A stretch of 60,949 bases of DNA from a virus. Under the pieces are notes generated by a model that saw only the letters and a list, made by a program, of their open reading frames with translations, did not search any database and had not been told where the DNA came from. The stretch lies in IMG/VR virus record IMGVR_UViG_3300034168_000130, positions 1-60,949 of that record; one strand, written 5' to 3'. Each line of letters starts with the position of its first letter. The first letter of the stretch is position 1. Position numbers and translations under genes: made by a program. Positions 32,230 through 41,798 of the stretch are shown here, in pieces.

Positions 32230-34815
32230 ATGGCAAATACAATTAGAATTAGAAGAAGTACAGGATCCACTGCCCCAGGAACGCTTACTAATGCTGAATT
32301 AGCGTTTACCGAAACAACCAAGATACTGTATATTGGTACTGGTATTTCGTCGGGAGTAACTGCAGCACAAATCCATGCAATAGGTGGAATTGGTGCTTTT
32401 GTTTCTCTTGGAAGTGATGCACAAACTATTGCAGGTGTTAAGACATTCTCTGGTGCTATTGCATTGGGAACCCCAGGATCTGGAACTCTTAGTAACTGTA
32501 CTGGTCTTTCATTAACAACAGGTGTATCTGGTATTCTTCCTGTTGCTAATGGTGGTACTGGTTCATCTAGTGGCATTAGTTTAACAACTGGTGTCAGTGG
32601 TATTCTTCCTATTGCTAATGGTGGTACTGGTTCAGCAAGTGGTGTAGATTTATCTAACGCAACTGTTTTCAGTATACTTCCACAATCAAAAGGTGGTACT
32701 GGTTTTAGTACGTTTGCTGGTGCAGGACTTGCTACCACAGCAAGTCCAACTTTTACTGGAACGTTAAATTGCGCAGCACTTACGTCTTCTGGTAATATTA
32801 TTGTTGGTGGTACTCTTACTTTATCGGGTCCTCCAACTACTGATCTACACGCAGCTACTAAAGCTTATGTAGACGCTACGGCGCAAGGAATAGATGTAAG
32901 AGCTTCTTGCCGAGTTGCATCTACTACAAACATTGTATTGGCTACAGGAGGAACACAAACTGTAGACGGAGTAGTAACTGTTGCTGGAAATAGAGTATTA
33001 GTAAAAGACCAAACTGCATCCGCAGAGAATGGTATATATGTAGTTGCTGCTGGAGCATGGACTAGAGCTACAGATGCTGATAGTTCTGTAGAAGTTACTG
33101 CAGGTATGTTTACATTTGTTACTGAAGGTACTGCGAATGCTGACACTGGGTGGGTATTAACTACTAATGACGTTATTACTCTAGGGACAACTGGTTTAGC
33201 TTTTTCACAGTTCTCTGGAGCTGGTGCAGTTGTTGCAGGTAACGGTTTAACTAAAACAGGAAATACTTTAGATGTTGGTACAGTTAGTTCTGATCGCATT
33301 GTTGTAAATGCAGATAATATAGATCTTGGACAACCTACAATCACCAATGGCACTGGTACCGCTGGTATTAGCTTTATTCAAGCACAAACCGTTGATAGTT
33401 ATGGAAGAACTACTAGCAAGACAACAGCTGACGTTAGAGCTGCCACAACTTCAGTGACAGGAATAACTTCACTGACGGACTCAACTAGCTCTACCTCCAC
33501 AACCACAGCAGCTACTCCGAATTCTGTTAAGTCCGCATATGACATAGGAGCTGCAGCACTGCCTAAGGCAGGCGGTACTATGACTGGTAAAGTTACAACG
33601 GGAGCAGGTGGTGCATCTTATGCAAGTTTGTTGTTGGGAGTATCTGCTGCTGATCCATCACCTCTAACTTCTGGTGACTTGTGGAATAACACAGGTTCAA
33701 TTAAATTCTATAATGGCTCTGCTACTAAGACTGTAGCTTTCTTAGATTCTACTAGTACAGGTACTTGGAATGGAGCTGTTATTGCTGGACAATATGGTGG
33801 CACAGGTATTGCAAATACAGGTAAAACAATAACTCTTGGTGGTAATTTAATTACATTAGGATCATTTGTTACTACTGTTACCGTATCTGGTACTACAACT
33901 GTTACGCTACCCCTGACAGGTACTTTAGTAACGCTAGATGGTGCTGAAACACTCACCCAAAAAACTCTTACTACACCAAAAATAGCACAGATTAATGATA
34001 CAAATGGTCTTGCTGTCTTGAAAACTGCTGCTATTGCTTCTGCGGTAAATCAAGTTACCATTACAAACAATATAACAGCACAAGCTCCTCACGTTTCTGC
34101 AACGGGAACTGATACAAACATCAGTTTGCATCTTGCTCCAAAAGGAACAGGAAAATATGTTGTTGTTGAAAACGGCGCAGACGGAACAAAACAAATTGCT
34201 ATTGGAGTAGCAGGAGCAACCACAGCAACGACAACATATTTTAATGCAGCACAGACTGTTGATAGAACTATTACTCTGCCAGATGCAACAGATACTCTTG
34301 TGGGTAAAGCAACTACTGATACCTTAACCAATAAATCAATTGCTGCTAATACTTCTGGAAATACTATTACTGGTTTAACTAATACTAATTTATCAGGTAC
34401 TGCTGGTATTACTAATGCAAACTTAGCAAACAGTTCAGTTACTATTGGTAGCACAGCAGTGTCTCTTGGTGCAACTGTTTCTACTTTTGCAGGTTTAACA
34501 TCAGTAACTTCTACTGGCTTTACTGGTGCTTTAACAGGTAACGCATCCACTGCTACAACCTTAGCAACTACTAGAGGAATTTATGGTAATAACTTTAATG
34601 GTTCTGCAAACCTTACTCAAGTAATTGCAGGAACTTATGGTGGTACTGGTGTTAATAACGGTGCCAATACTATTACTGTTGCAGGTAACGTATCACACGC
34701 TGGTTCCGCATTTACGCAAACATTCACAGCAACAGCTAATACAAGTGTTACACTACCAACTTCTGGTACTTTATTAAGTGACGGAAGTACTATTGATGGC
34801 GGCACTTATACTTGA
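32230..34815 (+). CDS. Large tail fibre protein, 861 aa
   Basis: The N-terminus NTIRIRRSTGSTAPGTLTNAELAFTE is the usual attachment start of fibres in aquatic phages. It has repeated VSGILPVANGGTGSSS-type units (residues about 95-160), then the common module VDATAQGIDVRASCRVAS... DGVVTVAGNRVLVKDQTASAENGIY (residues about 215-330), and further TGGTGV repeats. Low complexity in Thr, Ser, Gly and Ala fits a beta-helical trimer. AAAGGA lies before the ATG. Confidence 0.88.
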   Translation: MANTIRIRRSTGSTAPGTLTNAELAFTETTKILYIGTGISSGVTAAQIHAIGGIGAFVSLGSDAQTIAGVKTFSGAIALGTPGSGTLSNCTGLSLTTGVSGILPVANGGTGSSSGISLTTGVSGILPIANGGTGSASGVDLSNATVFSILPQSKGGTGFSTFAGAGLATTASPTFTGTLNCAALTSSGNIIVGGTLTLSGPPTTDLHAATKAYVDATAQGIDVRASCRVASTTNIVLATGGTQTVDGVVTVAGNRVLVKDQTASAENGIYVVAAGAWTRATDADSSVEVTAGMFTFVTEGTANADTGWVLTTNDVITLGTTGLAFSQFSGAGAVVAGNGLTKTGNTLDVGTVSSDRIVVNADNIDLGQPTITNGTGTAGISFIQAQTVDSYGRTTSKTTADVRAATTSVTGITSLTDSTSSTSTTTAATPNSVKSAYDIGAAALPKAGGTMTGKVTTGAGGASYASLLLGVSAADPSPLTSGDLWNNTGSIKFYNGSATKTVAFLDSTSTGTWNGAVIAGQYGGTGIANTGKTITLGGNLITLGSFVTTVTVSGTTTVTLPLTGTLVTLDGAETLTQKTLTTPKIAQINDTNGLAVLKTAAIASAVNQVTITNNITAQAPHVSATGTDTNISLHLAPKGTGKYVVVENGADGTKQIAIGVAGATTATTTYFNAAQTVDRTITLPDATDTLVGKATTDTLTNKSIAANTSGNTITGLTNTNLSGTAGITNANLANSSVTIGSTAVSLGATVSTFAGLTSVTSTGFTGALTGNASTATTLATTRGIYGNNFNGSANLTQVIAGTYGGTGVNNGANTITVAGNVSHAGSAFTQTFTATANTSVTLPTSGTLLSDGSTIDGGTYT

Positions 34816-34833
34816 GATAAACGGAGATAAAAC

Positions 34834-36642
34834 ATGGCTAATACAATACAACACAAAAGAAGTTCAACAGCAACTACAATTCCCACATCTGGTCAATTAT
34901 TAGCAGGAGAACTTGCTGTTAATACAGCCGATGGAAAATTGTTTCTTAAAAAAGACAATAACTCAATTGTACAAATTGGAACTGTTGCGTCAGGTTCATC
35001 GGGTCAAGTGCAGTTTAACAGTAGTGGAACTTTTGCTGCTGATGCTGGATTAGTATACAGCAATGGCACTGCAGGATATGAAGAATTACAGGTTGGCAGT
35101 GGAGCAACAAGATTCCTAACAATACTCGGTAGAGTTGCAACAGGAGGCGCAGGATCTGCAATACAACCAAATAATGCGCTAGACATTGAATCGGTAGGCG
35201 GTAGTGAAATTACAATCGGGGATGCATCTGGCACTTATGACGGGACAAAAATTGTCGTTGGTTCAACAGACATTTCGTTGAGTGCATCAACAATCCACAT
35301 TGATGGAGTAATTACAGGCTCAAACACAACCGCATCGACATCATCAGCGACAGGTGCGCTGATCGTTTCAGGTGGTGTTGGCGTTGCGAAGGATTCACAC
35401 ATCAACAGTCAACGCATCGGCGTTGGGCTTTTGCAGAACACCACAAACTTAGCAGTCGGTGCAAATACTCTTGCTGCAACAATCACAGGCGGCATAAACA
35501 ACACGGCGATTGGATCGGGATGCGGTAGCGGCATCACGAGTGGCAGCCAAAATACTTTTCTCGGCTATGCGGTCGGAACGCTTGTGACAACAGGTGCGGG
35601 AAATTGCTCAATCGGATACGCATCTCTGAATCAAAATATTGGTGGAAATTACAACACAGCGATGGGCTATGGTGCTCTGCAAAACACGACCGCAAGCAAC
35701 AATACGGCAGTCGGTATTGCAGCACTTCAGAACATTACGACAGGTGCGCTTAATACTGCAGTCGGTCGTGAAGCGGGATGTTTTCAAGCGGACGGTACGA
35801 CCGCACTAACAACCGCAAACAACTCGGTCTATCTCGGTCGTGACACACGGGGAACGCAAAGCGATTCTAACTCTGTTGTCATTGGATATCAAGCCATTGG
35901 TCTCGGCGCAAACACGACGGTGCTTGGAAATTCATCCACGACCGCTGCAACTGTCTACGGAGTACTGACCCCTAGTAAGGGGCTACTTGCACCAGCAGGA
36001 ACAACTGCGATTGCTCCCATTAAGTTACAAAGCGGAACAAATCTGACAACACCAACTTCAGGCGTAGTTGAGTTTGACGGAAAGGCTATGTACGGTACTG
36101 TTGCAAGCGGTCGAGGTTTAATACCAACCGAACAATTTTCAATTATCACAACAACTAAAAGCTTAACTAGTTCTACTGCTGCTCAAAATATTTTTGATAC
36201 ACCAGAAGATACAATTACACTTGCTCTTGACACGGCGTATTCCTTTGAGGGCTTTTTCAGTATTGTGAGTGGGACGACCAGCCACACAACAGCCATTACG
36301 TTGGTGGATGCTACGGCTGGATCAGAAAATATAAGTTGGCGTTGGATGGCTATGGGGCATAGTTCAGCTGCTGGAACTGTTATTAGAACGCAAGACACCG
36401 TTGTTTTTACTACTAATGGTGGAGTAATCACTGCATCCTCAACTAGTGCGCTTACAACAATATGGTGTCGAGGAGTTGTAATTGTTACATCTGCGGGTGC
36501 AACACCAATAGCAAGAAATATTGTTCCAAAAATAACTTTTTCTGCTGCCCCTACTAATACAAATCAAGTCGCTGTAGGTTCGTTTATTCGGTTTGTTCCT
36601 CTTGGTTCAAACTTAGTAAAAAGCGTAGGACCTTGGTCTTAA
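34834..36642 (+). CDS. Tail fibre with YadA-like head repeats, 602 aa
   Basis: The N-terminus (IQHKRSSTATTIPTSGQLLAGELAVNTADGK) is the fibre attachment pattern. Residues about 215-330 are repeats of the type NNTAIG..., NTAMGYGALQN, NTAVGIAALQN, the hallmark of trimeric autotransporter (YadA-head-like) beta prisms that present adhesive surfaces. The DNA from about 35,100 to 36,110 is clearly richer in G and C than the rest; I counted 34 of 60 in 35761-35820 against 19 of 60 in 34381-34440. This points to recent import of the receptor-binding part. Confidence 0.88.
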   Translation: MANTIQHKRSSTATTIPTSGQLLAGELAVNTADGKLFLKKDNNSIVQIGTVASGSSGQVQFNSSGTFAADAGLVYSNGTAGYEELQVGSGATRFLTILGRVATGGAGSAIQPNNALDIESVGGSEITIGDASGTYDGTKIVVGSTDISLSASTIHIDGVITGSNTTASTSSATGALIVSGGVGVAKDSHINSQRIGVGLLQNTTNLAVGANTLAATITGGINNTAIGSGCGSGITSGSQNTFLGYAVGTLVTTGAGNCSIGYASLNQNIGGNYNTAMGYGALQNTTASNNTAVGIAALQNITTGALNTAVGREAGCFQADGTTALTTANNSVYLGRDTRGTQSDSNSVVIGYQAIGLGANTTVLGNSSTTAATVYGVLTPSKGLLAPAGTTAIAPIKLQSGTNLTTPTSGVVEFDGKAMYGTVASGRGLIPTEQFSIITTTKSLTSSTAAQNIFDTPEDTITLALDTAYSFEGFFSIVSGTTSHTTAITLVDATAGSENISWRWMAMGHSSAAGTVIRTQDTVVFTTNGGVITASSTSALTTIWCRGVVIVTSAGATPIARNIVPKITFSAAPTNTNQVAVGSFIRFVPLGSNLVKSVGPWS

Positions 36643-36675
36643 TTTAACATAAACTAACAAAAGAAATAAAAAAAT

Positions 36676-36960
36676 ATGACCGTTGATCCAAGTATTGCCA
36701 TTGTCATTGATTCAACTCTACGATCTCCTGAACAGATTGCACAGGACATCAAAGCATCTTATGACTCAGTCAATCTCATCAATCAGATTGTTGCTGATGA
36801 TCAACACAGCGACGAGGTACACAATACCGTAATACGAAACGTGATCCACCTTCGTTCTTGTTTCACACTAGAGCACATCATAGAAAACGCAACGACCGAA
36901 GACAAGATCGCATTTGCAGATGCTGCGACACTTGGTGATACTTTTTTAATTAACAACTAA
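36676..36960 (+). CDS. Unknown protein, 94 aa, between fibre genes
   Basis: Soluble and helical (MTVDPSIAIVIDSTLRSPEQIAQDIKA...). Placed between two fibre genes, so a fibre-assembly or adaptor role is possible. No family is recognised. Confidence 0.7.
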   Translation: MTVDPSIAIVIDSTLRSPEQIAQDIKASYDSVNLINQIVADDQHSDEVHNTVIRNVIHLRSCFTLEHIIENATTEDKIAFADAATLGDTFLINN

Positions 36961-36974
36961 CACAAGAAAATAAA

Positions 36975-38387
36975 ATGACATATACAAACACACCTATAGT
37001 AGTCAGTCAACAAACCACTGGTTATACTTCTGGAAACATTCCATACTCCAGTATTGTTTTAATTCCAAGTATTCCACACGCAGCTCAACTAGAGGTTGAA
37101 AGAATTTTTACACAAGATAGAGATGGAAGTACAGCAACTCTATTGGCTTTCTTAGCAGACCCAGCTGTTACTACTGCTCAAAAGAAAGCTGTGTTTCTTA
37201 TCCCCATCAGTCGTTGTACCTTGGATTCTATTACAAGTAACATCACAGCAATCGACTTACCTGCTTCAGGAGCTACTATTTATAATTATGTAGTAATAAC
37301 CCCAACCCCTACTACTTATACTATAAAGGTACCAGCTTTAAGCAGCTCTACAGTTACAGTACGTCGTAAAACCGTATCAAATGAACCATTTGTAAACTGG
37401 CAAGCAGGAAGTCGTCTTACCAGTAAACAGTTAAACTTAGCAACAACACAATCTTTATATCTTATACAAGAAGCTTTAGAAAAGATTGGTACATCTGTAA
37501 CAATTGAAACAACACAGATTACAGCTGCCAGTCTATCAGATAATTCTGTAACCAATTCTGCTATTGCAAGCAATGCTGTGACAACTGCTAAGATTGCAGA
37601 CAATGCTGTTACTACAGCTAAGATTGCAGACAATGCTATTACAACAGCTAAAATTATTGATGTAAATGTTACGACAGCTAAGCTTGCAGATAATTCTGTA
37701 ACCTCAGCAAAGATTGCCGATGCTAATGTTACAACTGCTAAGATTGCCGATGCTAATGTTACAACTGTTAAGATTGCAGATAGTAGTGTTACAACTGCTA
37801 AGATTGCCGACAGTGCTGTTACATCTGCTAAAATTTTAGATGGTACTATTGTAAATGCAGCTATAAGTGCAACTGCTGGCATTGTTGATACAAAGCTATC
37901 TACTATTTCTACTGCTGGTAAAGTAGCTAATAGTGCAACTACAGCTGTGACTGCAGCTACTGCTGATACTATTGTGTTGCGAGGAACTAGTGGAGCTGTT
38001 ACAACAGGTCTTTTAACCGCATCATCAATTTCAACTTCAGGAAATCTTTTATTTAACAGTGGGTTTGGGTCTGCTGCGGTTGGTTATGGATGTCGTGCGT
38101 GGGTAAATTTTAATGGTACAGGAACGATTGCTATAAAAGCAAGTGGTAATGTAAGTTCAATTGGTGATAATGGTGCGGGTGATTACACAGTAAATTTTAC
38201 CACATCTATGTCCGATGCTAATTATTGTATAGCAACTTCTGGTGCTCGCACTGCTGCCGAAATTCAAGTAATTGGTGTTGATTACACAAACTCTACAAAA
38301 ACGGCATCGGCTGTTCGGCTAGGCGCAAAGTTAATAGGACTTGCTAGATCAGATTCTGCCGAATGTAATGTAGCTATCTTCCGTTAA
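36975..38387 (+). CDS. Tail fibre with T7 gp17-like N-terminal domain, 470 aa
   Basis: Residues about 1-170 match the tail-attachment domain of T7 gp17, including VRRKTVSNEPFVN... and SRLTSKQLNLATTQSLYLIQEAL. Residues about 185-300 are a run of ten-residue repeats of the form NAVTTAKIAD (at least ten units, some diverged), which should form a triple beta-helix or coiled shaft. The C-terminal part (residues about 355-470) is beta-rich and ends in ECNVAIFR, a likely knob. It is the primary attachment fibre candidate. Confidence 0.9.
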   Translation: MTYTNTPIVVSQQTTGYTSGNIPYSSIVLIPSIPHAAQLEVERIFTQDRDGSTATLLAFLADPAVTTAQKKAVFLIPISRCTLDSITSNITAIDLPASGATIYNYVVITPTPTTYTIKVPALSSSTVTVRRKTVSNEPFVNWQAGSRLTSKQLNLATTQSLYLIQEALEKIGTSVTIETTQITAASLSDNSVTNSAIASNAVTTAKIADNAVTTAKIADNAITTAKIIDVNVTTAKLADNSVTSAKIADANVTTAKIADANVTTVKIADSSVTTAKIADSAVTSAKILDGTIVNAAISATAGIVDTKLSTISTAGKVANSATTAVTAATADTIVLRGTSGAVTTGLLTASSISTSGNLLFNSGFGSAAVGYGCRAWVNFNGTGTIAIKASGNVSSIGDNGAGDYTVNFTTSMSDANYCIATSGARTAAEIQVIGVDYTNSTKTASAVRLGAKLIGLARSDSAECNVAIFR

Positions 38388-38404
38388 TTTAAAAGGAACA
38401 AACA

Positions 38405-38605
38405 ATGAACAAACGAATTATATATCCAACAGACGAAGGAACAGTATCTATTATTATTCCGTCACCAGAGTGGTTGCAAACTCACACAATTGAAGAACTT
38501 GCAGCAAAAGATGTTCCTGCTGGCAAGCCGTATAAAATTGTAGATGTATCTGAAATTCCAACAGATCGCACATTTAGAAACGCATGGGAGTACACAGCAT
38601 TATGA
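38405..38605 (+). CDS. Small conserved fibre-associated protein, 66 aa
   Basis: The pattern TIEELAAKDVPAGKPYKIVD followed by PTDRTFRNAWEY is familiar from small genes placed behind tail fibre genes in many phages. Probably a fibre-linked or assembly protein; function unproven. TATGA overlap with the next gene. Confidence 0.75.
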   Translation: MNKRIIYPTDEGTVSIIIPSPEWLQTHTIEELAAKDVPAGKPYKIVDVSEIPTDRTFRNAWEYTAL

Positions 38606-38829
38606 GTATTATTATAAACTTTGAAAAAGCACAAGAAATTACAAAAATAAGATTAAGAACTGAACGAACACCTTTGTTAATAGAGCAAGATATTTTATTT
38701 CAACGTGCATTAGAAACAGGAGCAAGCACAATAGATATTATAGCAGAAAAACAGCGATTAAGAAACATAACAAATTTAGTAAATGAAGCCACAACTTTAA
38801 ATCAACTTAAAACACTAACAAGCTACTAG
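38602..38829 (+). CDS. Small helical protein paired with the fibre-associated gene, 75 aa
   Basis: The start at 38602 overlaps the stop before it; the frame opens earlier at 38584 only by overlap. The product is all helix, starting MSIIINFEKAQEITKIRLRTERTPLL. In many phages a protein of this kind (N-terminal ...KAxEIxKxxLRxxRxPLL) follows the RTFRNAWE-type gene. Role unknown. Confidence 0.72.
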   Translation: MSIIINFEKAQEITKIRLRTERTPLLIEQDILFQRALETGASTIDIIAEKQRLRNITNLVNEATTLNQLKTLTSY

Positions 38830-38851
38830 ATAATAAACCTTAATTATAACT

Positions 38852-39133
38852 ATGACAAACAATAACACTAATAAACCCTTCTCTCCATCTATAGCTTTGC
38901 AGTGGTTACAACTAATTGTATTAACAATAGGAGTAGCTGGTTTTTTTACTGTGTTAGGCGGTAAAAATGAAACAATAAATAGAACAACATCAGACCTCAG
39001 TGAACTAAAAAACATTGTGCAAGATCTTGTAAAAAGTCAAATTACATTTGCTGTGAATGATGGAAGACATCAAGAAATGTTAGATGATCTTCGTATAAGA
39101 GTGTTTGATTTAGAGAAAAGGAGTATTCGATAA
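38852..39133 (+). CDS. Small membrane protein with one span and a coiled coil, 93 aa
   Basis: A hydrophobic segment at residues 18-41 (LQLIVLTIGVAGFFTVLGG) is followed by a polar coiled-coil-like helix to the end. This is the layout of an inner-membrane spanin or of a holin-cluster accessory protein. It overlaps the start of the next (holin-like) gene, so it belongs to the lysis cluster. The exact role is undecided. Confidence 0.65.
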   Translation: MTNNNTNKPFSPSIALQWLQLIVLTIGVAGFFTVLGGKNETINRTTSDLSELKNIVQDLVKSQITFAVNDGRHQEMLDDLRIRVFDLEKRSIR

Positions 39134-39567
39134 TGCCATTAGAGTTAATCAGTTTGTTAGGTGGTGGTTTAGCTGGGTTTGTCTTTCGATACCTTGCTCA
39201 ACGAGCATCAGATCAAAAGGAAATGTTTGTTCAACTACTTGCAGTCAATAAACAAACAACCGAGAACCAAGACAAGGCAGCCCTCAGGGTTCCATTAGAT
39301 GTTGGTAAGGTTGTCCGTCAGACCATTGTGTTGGTTGTGTTGTTTGGAACCATTGTGGCTCCATTTGTATTGCCTTTCTTTGGGGTCCCTACCTTTGTAG
39401 AAGTCGATACAGTTAACCCAGAAGGTTTGTTTGGTATCATTCCCCAATACAGCCGTAAGGTTTTTGTTGAGGTGAATGGGTTTCTTTACACGTCTGAGAA
39501 TCGTCAAATCTTGGTATCCCTAGTGGGCTTTTACTTTGGAACCGCAGCAGCAGGAAATAAATCATGA
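39133..39567 (+). CDS. Holin-like membrane protein, 144 aa
   Basis: Three candidate membrane segments are seen: residues 4-20 (ELISLLGGGLAGFVFRY), 63-85 (QTIVLVVLFGTIVAPFVLPFF) and 125-140 (ILVSLVGFYFGTAAAG), with charged loops between them. Position and topology fit a phage holin, which opens the inner membrane at the end of infection. No catalytic motif. Overlaps the small lipoprotein gene. Confidence 0.7.
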   Translation: MPLELISLLGGGLAGFVFRYLAQRASDQKEMFVQLLAVNKQTTENQDKAALRVPLDVGKVVRQTIVLVVLFGTIVAPFVLPFFGVPTFVEVDTVNPEGLFGIIPQYSRKVFVEVNGFLYTSENRQILVSLVGFYFGTAAAGNKS

Positions 39568-39776
39568 AATATATTCTATCTTTAATGTGTTTAGTTGGCT
39601 GTTCCACAGTCCCTATTCTTGTCCCTGATGCATCTCGACCATCGGTCATGGAAACCGTTATTACCCATGGGATTGATAAGCCTAGTTACTACTGGGTGTT
39701 GTGGTATGTACCTGTATTAGTTGTTGTATTGGGTTGGTCCTATGTCACCTTCATTAAGAAAGGCACTAAAGAATGA
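39564..39776 (+). CDS. Short lipoprotein with C-terminal membrane span, u-spanin-like, 70 aa
   Basis: The N-terminus MKYILSLMCLVGC is a lipoprotein signal with a lipobox ending at C13. Residues 43-64 (YWVLWYVPVLVVVLGWSYVTFI) form a membrane span, and the end is basic. An outer-membrane-lipid anchor plus an inner-membrane anchor in one chain is the u-spanin design (as in phage T1 gp11). Only about 30 residues separate the two, much shorter than in T1 gp11, so it may not reach across the periplasm alone. Confidence 0.65.
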   Translation: MKYILSLMCLVGCSTVPILVPDASRPSVMETVITHGIDKPSYYWVLWYVPVLVVVLGWSYVTFIKKGTKE

Positions 39777-40012
39777 GTCGTAAACAAACAGTTAATAGGA
39801 TTTATGATAAGCTGCTGAACGCATTACTGGAAGATCTATCTGACAGCTCTAAGTGTGGTCCTGGATTATATCAAGTAATCCGTGGAGTCATGCAGGACAA
39901 TAGAGAGTTATTGGACAGTATTCCAAGTGATTCAATGGAAGCGGTTGAGCGGAAGATGGCTGCTTCTGTTCCCTTTAAGTTTGCCTCTACAAACCCAGCA
40001 CCCCTTCAGTAA
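39773..40012 (+). CDS. Probable small terminase subunit (T7 gp18-type), 79 aa
   Basis: Placed directly before the large terminase gene, with a size near T7 gp18 (89). The motif SKCGPGLYQVIRGVMQDNREL fits DNA-recognition subunits of T7-like phages, which select the concatemer junction for packaging. ATGA overlap with the lipoprotein gene. The call rests mainly on position. Confidence 0.7.
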   Translation: MSRKQTVNRIYDKLLNALLEDLSDSSKCGPGLYQVIRGVMQDNRELLDSIPSDSMEAVERKMAASVPFKFASTNPAPLQ

Positions 40013-40043
40013 GGCTGAGGTGACCTATGATGCGTTTGTTCCT

Positions 40044-40056
40044 GCAGGGGCTACAG
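40044..40056 (+). promoter_or_regulatory. Weak promoter-like site before the large terminase gene
   Basis: GCAGGGGCTACAG keeps GGGGCTA and the AG of the promoter word but differs at three positions (TT to CA, and W to C). It lies in the 97-base gap before the large terminase gene, where a promoter would make sense. It may be chance. Confidence 0.25.
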
Positions 40057-40109
40057 ATGCCTAGGGTAACATAAGAAACGCAACACAGGAGATCCTAGAA
40101 AGGATACTA

Positions 40110-41798
40110 ATGAATGTACCTCAAGAGGTGTTAGATGACTTTAGAAATCATCTATATTTTTGTTTCAAGTATTTAGGTCTTGGGTTACCTACCCCAAAGC
40201 AGTATGCTATGGCAGAGGTTCTTCAGAACGGCAGTAATGACTTTTTAATGCAAGCTGGTCGTGGGGATGGTAAGTCTGTTATCAATGCTTGCTTTGTGTC
40301 TTGGAAGATTCTTAAAGATATTAACAGAACTCAACTTGTTCTTTCAGCTGCTGGGGATAAGGCTATTAAGTTTGTATCTCAGGTTCGTCAGACCCTAGCT
40401 TTAGTTCCGTATATGCAACATTTGATTCCTCAGGAGTTTGAGAAGGATTCGGCATTCGGGTTTAATGTACATGGTCGTACTAGAATCAGCCAAGATCTTT
40501 CGGTATCCGCAAAAGGTATCACCAGTCAGATCACAGGATCCCATGCAGATGATATCTTGTGTGATGATATAGAAGTACCTGAGAACTCCGATAGCCCTGC
40601 ATCCCGTGAAAAGTTATGGGATAGGTGTATGGAGTTAGAGAATGTAAGAAACAAAATAGATGATGCAACTATCAGATTCCTAGGGACACCTCAAACAAAA
40701 GACTCTATATACAATAAACTTGCAAGTCTATATACAGTTGTTAAGTTTCCTGCTGTTATGCCTGATATAACATCTCCTCAGGATTGTGAGAATGTTCATA
40801 AGTATATCCTTGGTTTAGAATTAGAAGCGGGTCAATCAACTCAAGTAGAAAGATTCTCTGATGAAAGACTGTTGGAGATTGAAGCAAAGATTGGTCCCAG
40901 CTTATTTGCATTGCACTATAAGCTTGATACAAGTTCATCCGACAGTAAACGATATCCACTTCATCTTGCAGACTTGTTAGTATTAGATGTTGATGTTGAT
41001 ATCTTTCCTACTAAAGTAACTTGGTCAAACTCAACACAGAATAAAAGAGTTGCATCCTTTGGTATGCGTGGTGATATCTGTTATGAACCCATGTGGGTAT
41101 CTTCGGATCATACTGATTATATGGAAACAGTATTGTTTATTGATCCATCAGGTCGAGGAGAAGATGAGACAGCTTTATGTGTGGCATCCTTTGTCAATGG
41201 TTACATTGTGGTACATGAGTTGTTTGGTCTTCAAGGAGGATATGATAATATTACTTTACAAAAGATATGTAAGTTAGTTATCCAATACAAGATAAAGAAG
41301 ATCAGTTATGAATCAAACTATGGTGATGGTATGTTTGGTCAGATACTGAAACCAGTCGTTGCATCTTCTTGTGGGCAAGTTGCCATCAAGGAATACAAAG
41401 TAACTGGGAATAAGGAGAGTCGTATCTTGCGGACACTGGAGCCTGTGTTTGCTCAGCATCGTTTAGTGTTTGATACGAAAGCAATTCAAGACAAAGAAAA
41501 TCAAATACAAATAACGAGAATAACAGAAAGACGGGGGTCATTAAAACATGACGATAGAATTGACGTATTATCTGCTGCTGTGTCTTATTGGGCTGATGCC
41601 ATTGCAATTGATCCTGATACCGCTATTAAAAAGAATCAATCTGATGAACAAAAAAAGATCACTAAAGACTGGATGTCCAATAAAAGATCATTAGGTTTAC
41701 TTGGAGAGCGCATCAGTGGAGCTGTGTTATTGAATGGTCAAGAAGTTGGAAAGAAAAAATCTAAGTTTGGTACTTCAATACTAAAGAGGAGACAATGA
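40110..41798 (+). CDS. terL: Large terminase subunit (T7 gp19-type), 562 aa
   Basis: ATP-driven DNA packaging motor with nuclease. N-terminal ATPase: Walker A AGRGDGKSV (K55) and Walker B DDILCDDIEVPE near residue 150. C-terminal RNase H-like nuclease: FIDPSGRGEDETALCV near residue 345, a middle SYESNYGDGMFG, and KHDDRIDVLSAA near residue 490. Length close to T7 gp19 (586). The ATG overlaps no other gene; the end overlaps the next by ATGA. Confidence 0.94.
   Translation: MNVPQEVLDDFRNHLYFCFKYLGLGLPTPKQYAMAEVLQNGSNDFLMQAGRGDGKSVINACFVSWKILKDINRTQLVLSAAGDKAIKFVSQVRQTLALVPYMQHLIPQEFEKDSAFGFNVHGRTRISQDLSVSAKGITSQITGSHADDILCDDIEVPENSDSPASREKLWDRCMELENVRNKIDDATIRFLGTPQTKDSIYNKLASLYTVVKFPAVMPDITSPQDCENVHKYILGLELEAGQSTQVERFSDERLLEIEAKIGPSLFALHYKLDTSSSDSKRYPLHLADLLVLDVDVDIFPTKVTWSNSTQNKRVASFGMRGDICYEPMWVSSDHTDYMETVLFIDPSGRGEDETALCVASFVNGYIVVHELFGLQGGYDNITLQKICKLVIQYKIKKISYESNYGDGMFGQILKPVVASSCGQVAIKEYKVTGNKESRILRTLEPVFAQHRLVFDTKAIQDKENQIQITRITERRGSLKHDDRIDVLSAAVSYWADAIAIDPDTAIKKNQSDEQKKITKDWMSNKRSLGLLGERISGAVLLNGQEVGKKKSKFGTSILKRRQ

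Noticed and set aside
32217-32738. 173-codon minus-strand frame, and others like it under the fibre genes
   Set aside because: Val/Pro/Ala-rich shadow produced by Gly/Thr repeat codons of the fibre gene.
37543-37860. Regular DNA repeats that could be mistaken for a CRISPR array
   Set aside because: The 30-base period encodes ten-residue fibre repeats in frame; there are no unique spacers and no palindromic repeat units.
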